A stretch of DNA of 64,000 nucleotides, taken from Priapulus caudatus (lineage: Eukaryota; Priapulida; Priapulimorpha; Priapulimorphida; Priapulidae). Location of the stretch: NCBI RefSeq assembly GCF_000485595.1, contig NW_014577330.1, positions 114,795 to 178,794 of the forward strand. The letters are read 5' to 3'. Below are positions 1 through 12,149 of this stretch, one piece after another; within the stretch, counting starts at the first letter, position 1; each line of letters begins with the position of its first letter. The translations under genes were made by a program, and so were the position numbers. The notes beneath the pieces were generated by a model. It saw only the letters and a list, made by a program, of their open reading frames with translations, made no database searches and was not told where the DNA came from.

Positions 1-79
<79 letters not shown>
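1..79. repeat. (CA)n microsatellite at window start
   Basis: Uninterrupted AC dinucleotides run from the first base to about 79, followed by TA-rich sequence to about 120. From 120 to 540 I see no gene or named repeat. The open frames there lack any family signature. Confidence 0.97.
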
Positions 80-84
<5 letters not shown>

Positions 85-539
85 ATACATATATATATAT
101 AAATAATATAGTATATATTATAGCACAGTTATTTTAGTCTTAGACTCTAAACTATATAGACGGTTTATGGCAGCAGTTGATAGCGTATAGTACTATATAT
201 ATATAGTCTATATTAGTCCTACTGACTGCTAACGACGCAGTGGCTGACTGCACACGTTCTGCGTGCATGTGTGCCTATCCCTCCGGGTATCCTGTTAGCT
301 GAGTGAGCAATGCGAACCGGAGAAGCCACGCTGAAACTAAAAACGCGCGCAAGAAGTGAAATCATGGGGCTGCATGGCCGCCTGGCTCTGAAGATTTCTC
401 TTTCTCTCTCTCTTGAGAAATTCCATACAGCGAACGGATATTGTGCGTTATCACCTGATTCTAGTTTCGCGTTCGACGTCATTTAAGAGGTTTCATGGGG
501 AGCTACGTCATAGACTAAAAATACCTTACAACAAGACAT

Positions 540-885
540 TGTTGGTCTATTGTTACATCTAGGGTCACATAGGGTTCGTACTTAGGGTCGCGATTATGAA
601 AGCTAAAAGTGTTCAGGTTAGGATTATGATTAAGGATTAGGGTCAGGATTAGGGATAAGGCTGGTGTTGGGAATAGGGTTAGGGTATTGTTAGAATTAGG
701 ATTAGGTTATGGTTAGGGTTAGCTAGGTTCATATTAAGGTTATTGTAAGGGATAGGCTAAGGTTAGAGTAAGTGTTAGATTAGATTTATGAGTAGTTTTA
801 ATAATTGGATTAGGGTTAGAATTAGGATTATGGTTAGGATTAGTATCAGCATTAGGGTTAGGATGCTGGTGCTTGCAGCCCTAAC
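540..885. repeat. Degenerate TTAGGG-like tract
   Basis: Many imperfect telomere-like hexamers (TTAGGG, TTAGGA, TTAGAA and TTATGG variants) occur, all G-rich on the + strand. The array is far more decayed than those at 11007 and 12705. I could not identify flanking inverted repeats. It may be an old interstitial telomeric repeat or an old copy of the telomere-carrying elements found elsewhere in the window. Confidence 0.75.
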
Positions 886-1037
886 CAGACGTACCTCTAG
901 TTTCCCTATATAGTATCAATAGCTAATAATAATTATTAGCCCGTGATAGCAAATTCATCGACAATCTTTGCTGAGCTGCAGCAACGCAATCTCACACACA
1001 TGCGATGAAAATCTATGACCGAATCCTTAGATATTAC

Positions 1038-1075
1038 CAAGAGCTCATAATAGAGATCTCTATTATGAGCTCTTG
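1038..1075. repeat. 38-bp perfect palindrome
   Basis: The sequence is self-complementary over its whole length with no loop. It begins CAAGAGCTCATAATAGAG and its centre falls at 1056/1057. It would form a perfect cruciform. Similar short palindromes ending in related motifs occur at 11537, 13402 and 42641. Confidence 0.9.
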
Positions 1076-1383
1076 ATGTTACCCTATCATCAACATGTGA
1101 GCTCTGTGGTGTGGTTGGCACAGCTTGCGGTGGGAAGGAGGGAAGGTGGGGGCGATTACAGACGAATGCTGTGAGTGTGTTCTCACGTGCATCGCGGCGA
1201 GCACAAATCGCGAGCCGCTCGCTATACACGTGACGGTAAAGTTCAACCTATACGTATACCTGCCGTCTCGCTTTTTCGATATAAAGTCGATATCGGGTAG
1301 CATCATATCATGCCGGCTGCTCCCCATAGGATACCAGCTGAATTCTCTACGCTAGAGGTAGATAATTTTAATATAATCACGCA

Positions 1384-1385
1384 CA

Positions 1386-1449
<64 letters not shown>

Positions 1450-1610
1450 ACACACACCAGACACACACACCACACACACACACACACAAACCCGCGAATT
1501 TCCCATCTCTGCCACTCACTCTATCTCTTTGTCTCTCTTGCTCTTTCTCTGTCTCTCTCGCTCTCTCTCTTTCTCCCACTCTTTCCCTCTCTCTCCTCTC
1601 TCTCTCTCTC

Positions 1611-1687
<77 letters not shown>

Positions 1688-1701
1688 CTATATATATAAT
1701 A

Positions 1702-1735
<34 letters not shown>
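1384..1735. repeat. (CA)n, (CT)n and (TA)n block
   Basis: A CA tract (about 1386-1490) is followed by a CT-rich tract (about 1515-1683) and an AT tract (about 1690-1735). These create long Cys/Val or Ser/Leu frames that are not genes. From 1740 to 2356 I see nothing recognisable. Confidence 0.95.
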
Positions 1736-1736
<1 letters not shown>

Positions 1737-2356
1737 TATAGATTATTTACCCTTGTCTTTATCTATGCTATACCAGCTTTAAGTTACATTTGTATACCGG
1801 CCTCTTGTATACCCACGCTATACCGGCTCTTGTATATTCCCATGCTATGAACTCTTTACACCCTAAATAATGAAGAGACGTGTATCATTTACTACCGGGA
1901 GTTTTGATATTTTATTTCGATATGCGCGCGGCACGTTTATCGCACATTCAACACCTCGTTCATGAGACGTTATTAGATTAAATTTCACCGAGGTCAATCC
2001 CATTAATTGAAATATGCATGCCGCGTAAATGGCCTTTCCCCGCTGCAGCGGTGAAGCAGCTATAAAGATTGCGCATTTCAACCCGCATAGAGAACCGTAA
2101 CTTTCCAACCACATCGTTATTGTTTGCATCGAGGCAAAAATAGAATCAGCTGTGTAAATGTTAGTGTGTTAATTAGTTGTAGAAAAGTAATGATTGGCCT
2201 ACGAGGGTTTACTTATGTCTATTTCGCTCTTCGCGTGCCAACAGAGATCTTGGGCGCTTCAGGTAGAATATCCTTGATGTTAGATATATAGCGAACGCAG
2301 TATAACACGCGCAGATGATCCCGAAGTAAATCGTTGCTTTTGTTTTGTCTTTTCAG

Positions 2357-2393
2357 GACGAGAAATATGGTCTGAGCGACGAGCAAATCTCGG
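2357..2393 (+). CDS. Calmodulin-like exon: N-terminal segment
   Basis: The exon is preceded by TCTTTTCAG and followed by GTACGT. It encodes [12 protein letters not shown] and ends in phase 1, leaving one G. Animal calmodulin has a matching small exon encoding the N-terminal residues after the start Met. This one is two codons longer. Phase 0 at its 5' side agrees with a start exon ending right after ATG. Confidence 0.72.
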
Positions 2394-2567
2394 GTACGTT
2401 TACGCGTGCATATGTCACAGCATTTTTTGCCATGTCTGCAATTGATACATACACACACACGCGCGCGCGCGCACGCACGCACGACGCACGCCACACACAC
2501 ACACACACCACACACACACACACACACGCACACACACACACCCACACACACACAACGCACACACACA

Positions 2568-2643
<76 letters not shown>

Positions 2644-5600
2644 TATATATATGATCCTTACGTCACGGAGTCGCGCCACAGAATCTAGATTGCATCATGT
2701 TTGAATTGCGCCGTGTCGTCCATTAAGCGTTCGTCGAAATCGATGACGATGTCTGGATTGAAGTTAGAGAATGATCCCTTCCTGCGGCCACGGCGAGAAA
2801 GACGGCTTCGAAGGATTCAGCCATTGCCCGCGATGCACTTATATACGCGCACGCACGCACACGCACGCACACGCACACACGCGCACGCATATATACACAC
2901 ATACGTTCGCGCACACACGCACACACATGCGCGCACACACACAATCACGAATACACGCGCGCGCACACACGCGTACGCACGCACGCACGCCCACACGCGC
3001 GCATACACACGCAAGCACGCACGCACGCAAGCACACAAACACACTACATGCTGCCCCGTACGTCACTTTACCCTAATGCAACGGGCAGTAGTTATCGGAC
3101 ACCGCTCTCCCACATGCAGTAGTTATAACACACTGCTCTTCCGCTGGCTCGCGTGGTCTCTCTACGCCTAATTAAACCCCGTGTAACCTGATTTTTCGAA
3201 CGAACACGGTCGCGACGCGTACGGGAGAGTTGGTCCAAGGAATTACGGCTAGTCTACGGTCTTCGTTCTTCTGCTTGCGTCCGCGTCATTCTCGGCTGAA
3301 TCAAGTTCTATGGCTTCGCGTAATCGAATATACACAAGCGCAGTTATATGCAGCTTATACGTGTATAATGCACAATATTATAGCTATTGCTATAACGAAT
3401 ATATGCTTCCGTTAGAAACCGCTAGAGGCCGCTAGACACGTTTGCTTGCGGCGACAGTTTTTCTCCACTTTCACCTTCGTTCGTTCTTCACGGAGAGGCT
3501 CGCTTCTTCAGAGTGTGTTTAGCATCGATTATTTACTATAATCTCGTTACGAATGCGTTATGAATAATCTCGTTACGAATGCGTTATGAATAATTTACGT
3601 TACGCATCGCTGCCGCGCCGCGTTCCTGCTCTCTTCGTTCGCTTTTTGCGTAACGTTTTGGGTAGTTATACGTTCCGATTATAAGCAATAATCGTTACGA
3701 ATGCGTTATGAATATTTAACGTTACGCGCCGGACCACGCGCGCGCTCGGGAAATTCCGAAACATTGATAATTTGATTGATGTAATCATCTAAGATTCAGT
3801 GATTGATGATGCTGCGTGTGGTGCTTGGACACCAGTAAAGGCGGCCGACGTCGGTGTGCGATTATACGCATGAATAATGAGAGAATTCAGATAACATAGT
3901 GACGTCTGTAACGCGGCAACGGCGGCGTTAGTAAAAGAAAAGAAAAAAATTACAATAAAAAGCTGAACAGGAGTTTCTGCACAGGCACTACTCGTTACGC
4001 AAAACATAGTCGACGCCATCTTAGCAATGAATAGTTGCTAAGATGTAATAATAGACGACCGACTATGGGTGCGAGCTACAATAGTCCCACCAGGTTCTAT
4101 CGGACATATATCTCTTATTGATATACGCTAGTAAAACTGTGGGCTGCTGTCTCTGCAGTACTATATATACGCCATGGCAGTGATAACAACGCTACTCCGC
4201 TTGAAGAGCGAGCGGACATAGAAATCACTCCTTCGGTGTAGGAATAAACGCGACCGCCTCGCCGTTAAGTGAGAAAAGCATCGCCAGCTGCTGCTCGATG
4301 TGAACGAAAATATCCTCGCACAGTGGTTTCCGGTTACGGAACACTCCCTCCTCCTCCTCCTCCTCGACTTCTAATACAACTCAACCGCCAGCGGGCGCGG
4401 CCAGGCGCTCATTGGCGCCACGCTGGACGCGAGAGCGAGCATTGCGGAGGTTTGAATGCATACAGTTGTTGTTAATATCTATACTCGTTGTAGCCTTGTT
4501 AAGAACGGGTGGTTCAGGACGCGCGCGCATGCGTGGATATCGTCATCAGCGTTCTGACGCATTCGTTACGCGTTCGGGCGCCTTCGTTACGCGTTCGGGC
4601 GCATTCGTTACGCGTTTGTGCGCCTTCGTTACGCGAACGAGCGCTTACGTTATACGCGTTCGGGCGCCTACGTTGCGCGTTCGGGCGCCTTCATGTACGC
4701 GATCGGGCGCCTTCGTTACGCATTCGGGCGCTTACGTTACGCGTTCGGGTGCCTTCGTTACGCGTTCGGGCACCTTCGTTACGCTTCGAACGCCTTTGCT
4801 ACGCATTCTAACGCCTTCGTTACGCGTTCTAACGCCTTCGTCACGCATTCGTGCGCCTTCGTTACGCATTCGTGCGCCTTCGTTACGCATTCGTGCGCCT
4901 TCGTTACGCATTCGTGCGCCTTCGTTACGCGTTCGGGCGCCTTCGTTACGCATTCGTGCGCTTTCGTTACGCATTCGTGCGCCTTCGTTACGCGTTCGGG
5001 CGATCACAGCGAGTAAAGCCCGCTCGACGTACACCGCTGTGTTTTGCAAGGCAGTCCACAGCCCCACGGTCGATACCTTCACGTTCACCTGTAATCCAAT
5101 TAGGCGATAGTACGGCGTCGATTATATACGTAGTTGGGTTAAGCCTAGGACACACTGTGCGATTTTTTACGCTGGCCGCTTGCGATCCGCCGATCGATAA
5201 ACACGGTTCCGGGTCGAAAAACCGGGCGGAAATATTCAACATGTTGAATACGAGCGATGTGCCGGGCGTATGGGATCGCGAGCGAAATACACTGCCGTGA
5301 GACCGGACACACCGCGCGGACCCGGCACCGTATTTATCGATCGCAAGCGGCCAGCGTAGAAAATCGCGCAGTGTGTCCTAGGCTTTATTTTCACCGACGT
5401 ACGTACGACTCAACACTCTGTCTGCCCTTTTGGCCTATAACTTTAATGACTTAGCGCGAACAATACCAATACAGGATTATAGCGGTCAGCCTTAGTGCAT
5501 CAGTATAATTTGGTGTGGTCAGAAGCATTGGGTTACCGACTATGGTAGCAGCTCCAGAGCACCGGGAAAAAAAACTAATATGGCCGCTTGATATCGGGGC

Positions 5601-8600
5601 GCATTCCTCGGGCGACGTAGATTTTGCCGCGCCTGTTTCAACTTTTCGTTTTTCCCAATGCCTAACAAGATAAGAACAGTCAGCGTTGCAAATAATTGAA
5701 CATGATCGGCAGCAGCCAAGGTTTTGCCCGCTTGACCTTGAATTACTCTGGACGCCTTGGATACAAACGCGCGCTGTAATTTTTTGATTTGTTTACGATA
5801 AATATTTACCACTATTAGGGAAGTCGGGAGTTCGATGACAGCTGTATTGCATTAATCCGCAGCGAACTAACCCGCCCGTCCGAACACGGACCTCGTCGCT
5901 GTCTAAACGCTGTTGTTCACGTACATGTGCTTGCAGAGTTTAAGGAGGCGTTCACACTATTCGACAAGGATGGTGACGGCACGATCACCAGCGATGAACT
6001 GGGAATCGTGATGCGTTCCCTGGGACAGAGGCCATCGGAGAGGGAACTCAGGGACATGATCAACGAGGTGGACGAAGACGGTGCGTGTAATCAACATCAT
6101 CGTCATCATCATCGTCATCAGTATCATTGTCATCGCCATCGGCATCATCATCATCATCATCAACAACAACAACAACAACAACAACAAAAACAACAACAAC
6201 AACAGCGTCATCATCATCGACATTGCCATCATCATCAACAACTTTAGGCCAGCGCAGCAGAAATAACCTAGTCGCAAAGAAAGGAATAAGAATAGGAATA
6301 GGAACAGGAATAACAATAGAAGTAGGAGTAGGAGCAGGGATAAAAATAGTAATATGAATATGAACAGGAATAGGAATATGAATAGGATTACGAATGGGAA
6401 TGGGAATGGAAATAGGAATAGAAATAGGAATATAACGCAGGAATAGAATTATAGAAAGTATAAGACGATGTAATGGAATACGAGTATAGGAATAACACTA
6501 TGGGTAAGAATAGCAATACGAACACGTACAGTAACACGAAGCCAGACAATAATAATACCAATACTAATGGGAGTAAACGTATGTTGCGCTAATCAGGAAA
6601 TGCACGCGCACGTGATTTCTCTTCGATTCACTTGGGGAAAAAACAGCTATCGTTTTAAATATAGACTGATCAGTTTATTTCCGCATCATTTACGCGATGT
6701 CGAATAATGTTCTTGGCATTGAGTGACGTATTACCGAGCTTTAAGGAGCTTTATCACGAACGCGAGCCTACCTCGCTATTCAACCGGTCTCGTGGTTCAT
6801 ATGTAATTTATTAATTAATGCTGCTCTGAATTAGGATCATAATTACCATCGTAATCACTGTCATCGCCATCTTTACAGCCGCGAGGCATGGCGTGCAGGA
6901 TACGAATTCGTCGAAGTCCCAGATTACTCATATATTGATTACTGTTCTCCGAGAATCATGCATACACGCGTTCGCTTCTGTTCGCAGGAAATGGAACGAT
7001 TGAGTTCAACGAGTTTCTTATGATGATGTCCAAGCGGATGAAGGATACGGATCAGGAAGAGGAGTTGCGAGAAGCATTCCGAGTGTTCGACAGGTGAGCA
7101 CGGAATTAAAAAAAACAACTTTCGACTATAAATACACCAAAAGAACCCCCTACACGACATTTCCCTCATAACGCGTCCTTCAGCAGTCGCCGTATAAGGT
7201 CCGGGACCGATATAATGACCCGACTAGAGATGTTTGTTTTGTCACGTAAGCACGGGTTGAGTTAGATGGCTCACGGGGCATGACCGGCGATTGGCACCTG
7301 TCTCCCTATCGTTCTATCTGTCTATCCCTGCGTCCATCCTTCCGTCTGTCCGTCCAGTCGTCCGTCCGTTCGTCCGTTCGTCCGTCCGTCCGTCCGTCCG
7401 TCCGTCCGTCCGTCCATCCGTCCGTTCGTCCGTCCGTCCGTCCGTCCGTCCGTCCGTCCGTCCATCCGTCCGTTCGTCCGTCCGTCCGTCCGTCCGTCCG
7501 TCCGCCCGTTCGTCTGTCCGTCCGTCCGTCCGTCTGTCTGTCCGTCCGTCCGTTCGTCCGTCCGTCCGTTCGTCCGTCCGTCCGTTCGTCCGTCCGTCCG
7601 TCCGTCCGTCCGTACGTCCATCCGTCCGTCCGTCCATCCGTTAGTCCATCCGTTCGTCCATACGTCTATCCAATGTTTGCACGTGAGTATACGTGTGTGG
7701 GTTAGGCGGTGGGGGGGTGTCTGTGCGCGCTGTGTGCATTCGCGATCTACAACACAGTTGTGCTCTGAGGCTGTTTATCTGAGGCAAGGCATCGGATCTC
7801 TTCTGTTTGCCTTATTACCTCCGCCAAGGGGTTGGCAGGAGGTTATGTTTTCACCGGCGTGTGTTTCACTGTTTGTTTGTGGGTTCGTGGGTTTGTTTGT
7901 GTACAGCCTAACTGAAAAAGTTATGGACGGATTGTCATAAAATTTTCAGGATAGGTTAGAAATCGCCTAACTTAGAATTGATGAGATTTTCGTGGTGATC
8001 CGGATCCAATTAATTAATTAAATTTTCAGGATAGGTCAGAAATGGGGTAACATTACATTTTGGTGGTGATCCGGATCCAATTAATTAATTAAATTTTCAG
8101 GATAGGTCAGAAATGGGGTAACTTAGAATGGATTACATTTTGGTGGTGATCCGGATCCAATTAATTAATTAACTAATTAATTAATTAATAAAATTTTCAG
8201 GATAGGTCAGAAATGGGGTAACTTAGAGTTGATTACATTTTGGTAGTGATCCGGATCCAATTAATTATTTAATTAATTAATTAATTAATTAAAATTTTCA
8301 CAGTGAGACAATTCAGCTGCCTTGGCGGAGGTCTGTGCTCTCCGAGTGCTCTAGTTTAGCAATAGTTTACCTGAAAAAACTTTACACTGCTAAATTGACA
8401 GAATCGTTGTGCGGTCGCGATCGAGTCTCTCTGACAGCTTCGCCGCTAGGCTTGGAAGTCACTTCTCTTCTAAAAGCACCACATTGCGAGATGGCAGATG
8501 TTCGTGTCGGTTACTTCGAGCGATACAAGAAGCGGGTTTTCAACTTTACTAAAGCTACATTGCTACTAACACACATGCACACACGCGCACACACGCACGC

Positions 8601-11211
8601 ACGTGCACGCTGAAATCACACCTAGACGATAACCTCTAACTATACTACGTATATTTATAATTTTATCGTCTATTATTTCTTCATCATCTTCCCTATAACC
8701 ACCACGCACCGCTACACCCCCTCCCCACACACACACACCACCACCCTCACCCCACACACACAAACATACCACCACCACCACAACGCAGAGAAAGTTTGTT
8801 AGAGCCTAAGTGCTGTTTTATCTCTACAGATTTTTTTCATAAACAGCGCAGCCGCTCTAGTTTACGCGTCTGCAAGCGCGGCTGATTCGCGTTACCGAGG
8901 TGGCTGCTGGCTTCCATGCACCACCATGTTTAATTATAGAGCATCGGACTGTGGATAAGTTATCCCAGCAGGAGAAAAACCCTCAGCTGGTGTAACATTT
9001 CTACAAAAGTGACTCAGTAGCGCCATGGCGAGGGCTCGTGTGGCAAAAAAGGGGAAATACAATAAGGATGCCCGTTCACAAACTGTAGCCGCACGGGTGA
9101 CAGGGCTCAGTAACGTTATTAATTACCAACAGATTATGTCAGGCAAACTGTGTTATTAAATAATTAATTAAAATAATAATCAATTAATTATAGATTAATT
9201 AAAATAATAATCAATTAATTATAGATTAATTAAAAAAATCGCATCGATTAATTATCCCGTATCATGATAGCGTGCTTCCGCGTGGTCCTTAATTGTTTTC
9301 TTTGATCGATACAATAACAATCTATACAATGCCGCTTCGAATTTTATCGCGTATGTCACGCAGCTGGTAATAACGGGCAGAAAGGCATTTATACCTGCCG
9401 TAATTTATGTGCGTCGGGAATGGCTTCTATGGAGAGTAAGCAAAACAGTAAAAACAAACATCGTAAAAATCAAAAGTAAAGATCGATTCACGTTGAGGCG
9501 GTACATCTCCTGCTTTATCATCTCGTGCGATATTGGTCCATAAATTATGTCGGTATACACTTGTACGACGTATAGGGAAGTGTGGGAATGTATGTGGCAG
9601 AAGCCAGTATAATAGTAGATAGCATTTAGAAGCGATAATGCCTTGAAAACTCAGTGGCCGTAGTTCACGGCCTACCTCAGGGCTACTAACGCTGAGTTAC
9701 GCTTTCACATGAGTGCCTTACTGATAAGACACGTCAATTTACATTTTCAACCATGATTTATTGCGAATATGGAACGATAGCAACGGACTTTAAATTAAAT
9801 AATTTACGCTCTTTTTGAATAAATAAGGACTCCTTATGTTGTGAATGATTAATATATATATATATATATATATATGTGCGTATATTCGTGCACGCGCAAA
9901 TTGTTAATAATACTGCGCGCGGTAAGATAATTATCGATGAGCGAAATAAATAAATAAACAGGGCGCGCGTGTTTTAAGTGCAACGATGCTCTAAGAGAGA
10001 ACATTAGTGAACGTCAACCAAAACGCAGCGACTAAATATTTCATCTAACCTACGTATATGATGATGATTAATTGACAAGAGCAGAACTCGTGAGTCTGCC
10101 AGCGAAACAGCGTAGAGGACGATGGATGGCAATGAATCGATCCGTGGCAAACTAAATTCATAAATATACCAAGAAAGGATGATGATTCCAACCATGAGGG
10201 GGAGGATGAGAAGGAGTCGGAGTCGGAGTCGGATAGCCGGATATCCAGCTATACTGAAGTTACGTACGCCGACGTGAACAAGTTAATGTTAACCCTTACT
10301 TCTCACTTATAATTCTAGAATAGTAATCTCAATAATTTATAGCAGAAAAGTTGAAGAGCTACAGCCCGTAATACACATAAGATTGTTTGATCTAAAGAAT
10401 GCCGTCGATTGACTGAAGGACGTAGATGAAAGGATTATAAGAGAGACAGTATTAACCAGTAGGATAAATGGCATAACATTATAAATAATACGAACTCGTA
10501 ACTATTATAATTGGCTATTAGCTGTGACATAAAATTTGCCTTCGTTGTAGGGAAATAAATAACGGACATTAAACGTAGATGAAAATGAGTCAATAGAGAC
10601 AAACTGACACCGCACATTGTTGTTGTTTTTTTGCGTTACCACTCTCTGTAAATGAAACGCTCTGTGAATCAATCTCTTCTTTTGAGCGGATTACATCCAA
10701 GAATTTGCACTTTCCGAATCTGGCGTTTACAGATGCTGCGAGTACATTGTAAGTTTCAGCCGACCATACGCATGCGCGCCGGCGAAGCCTTGCCAAATAT
10801 GGCGCCACGTGCCGTACGTAAGCTGCCCGTTAAAACCACTGATCTCCATATACTAAAATCCTCTATACTAGTCAGTATAGCTGAGAGGGTCTATGTCCCC
10901 CAGGGTACTGCCGGAACGTATTCTGGTACTATCTAATATGCCGGACCGTACCTCGCCTACTCCACTAACGAGTCTATAGGGAGTCGCCTACGCCTACTCC
11001 CTGACACTAACCCTAACCCTAACCCTAACCCTAACCCTAACCCTAACCATATCAAATAGTTACCAGGGTACGTTCCGGTATACCGGACGTTCCGGCAGTA
11101 CCCTGGGGGACATAGACCCTATGGGCGTTAGTATATATAGATCAGTGGTTAAAACAGTCTCGCGCAGTCCCCGTCAATCACCGGTGGGCGGAGCTCTGGG
11201 CCAAACTGAGA

Positions 11212-11264
<53 letters not shown>

Positions 11265-12078
11265 CACCTGAACACTATATCGTGACCCTTTAATTCTGCG
11301 ATAGAAGTTGTTACATAGCATAGAATAGAATCGAATAGAATGTAGAATTGAATCGAATATAGAATAGAACATGTGCTGTGATTGTTACCGATGCAACACA
11401 GACGTCATTCTACCGTTCAGGGAAGCCTTGTCGTATATTATATAATCAAGAGTACATACTAGAGATGTATGTATCTCTGTATGTATGTACTCTGGATGTA
11501 TGTACTCTATTATGTACTCTTGATATATATACAAGCGCTAATAATACCTACTATAATAAGTAAATAATAGGTATTATTAGCTCTTGATATGTAGTGCGAA
11601 GTGTGGTCTTCCCACCAATTCGATCATGGTACCTAATTAGCATGTCTATTGGACCGGCATATCGTTTCTAATAGCGAGGATGTTTTTGCGTGCGTATTTC
11701 AATTAGCAAGCAGACGACTTTTTTCCGGGGGGAGGGAGCACGTTTTCCTCACGGGAAGCAGGTACTCGGCAAACCTCGGCTCACCTCGGCCGGTTCCGTA
11801 TATCGCACATTTAAGGTTGATGTGCTTCTATCAACATATATTTCGCGATCCGCCGGTATTTGGGTGCATTACTTACAATTAAGGAACTTTATGCAGCGAA
11901 ATTACTTTTTTATGCTTACGAATAACGTAAGTAATAATCCCAACCTAATACGTAACGTCATTGCATGAGTTCGAAAACCAAACGCGTGTGCAAGACGAGC
12001 TAAATGCTAGTCACATTTTTTAGCAATACAAACAATATTAAAACTCTTATATATACATGTAGAGAGAGAAAGAGTGAG

Positions 12079-12149
<71 letters not shown>

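Noticed and set aside
1-2350. Start exon of the calmodulin-like gene
   Set aside because: Several ATG-GT sites exist, but none has distinguishing support; the exon may lie upstream of the window.
1303-3076. Cys/Val and His/Thr open frames
   Set aside because: They come entirely from CA dinucleotide tracts and have no homology.
7280-7705. PSVRPSVR and DGRTDGRT repeat proteins
   Set aside because: Products of the (TCCG)n array, open in several frames on both strands.
9025-9159. 44-codon frame starting [15 protein letters not shown]
   Set aside because: Basic and in a fair start context, but short, without a family match or splice support; probably chance.
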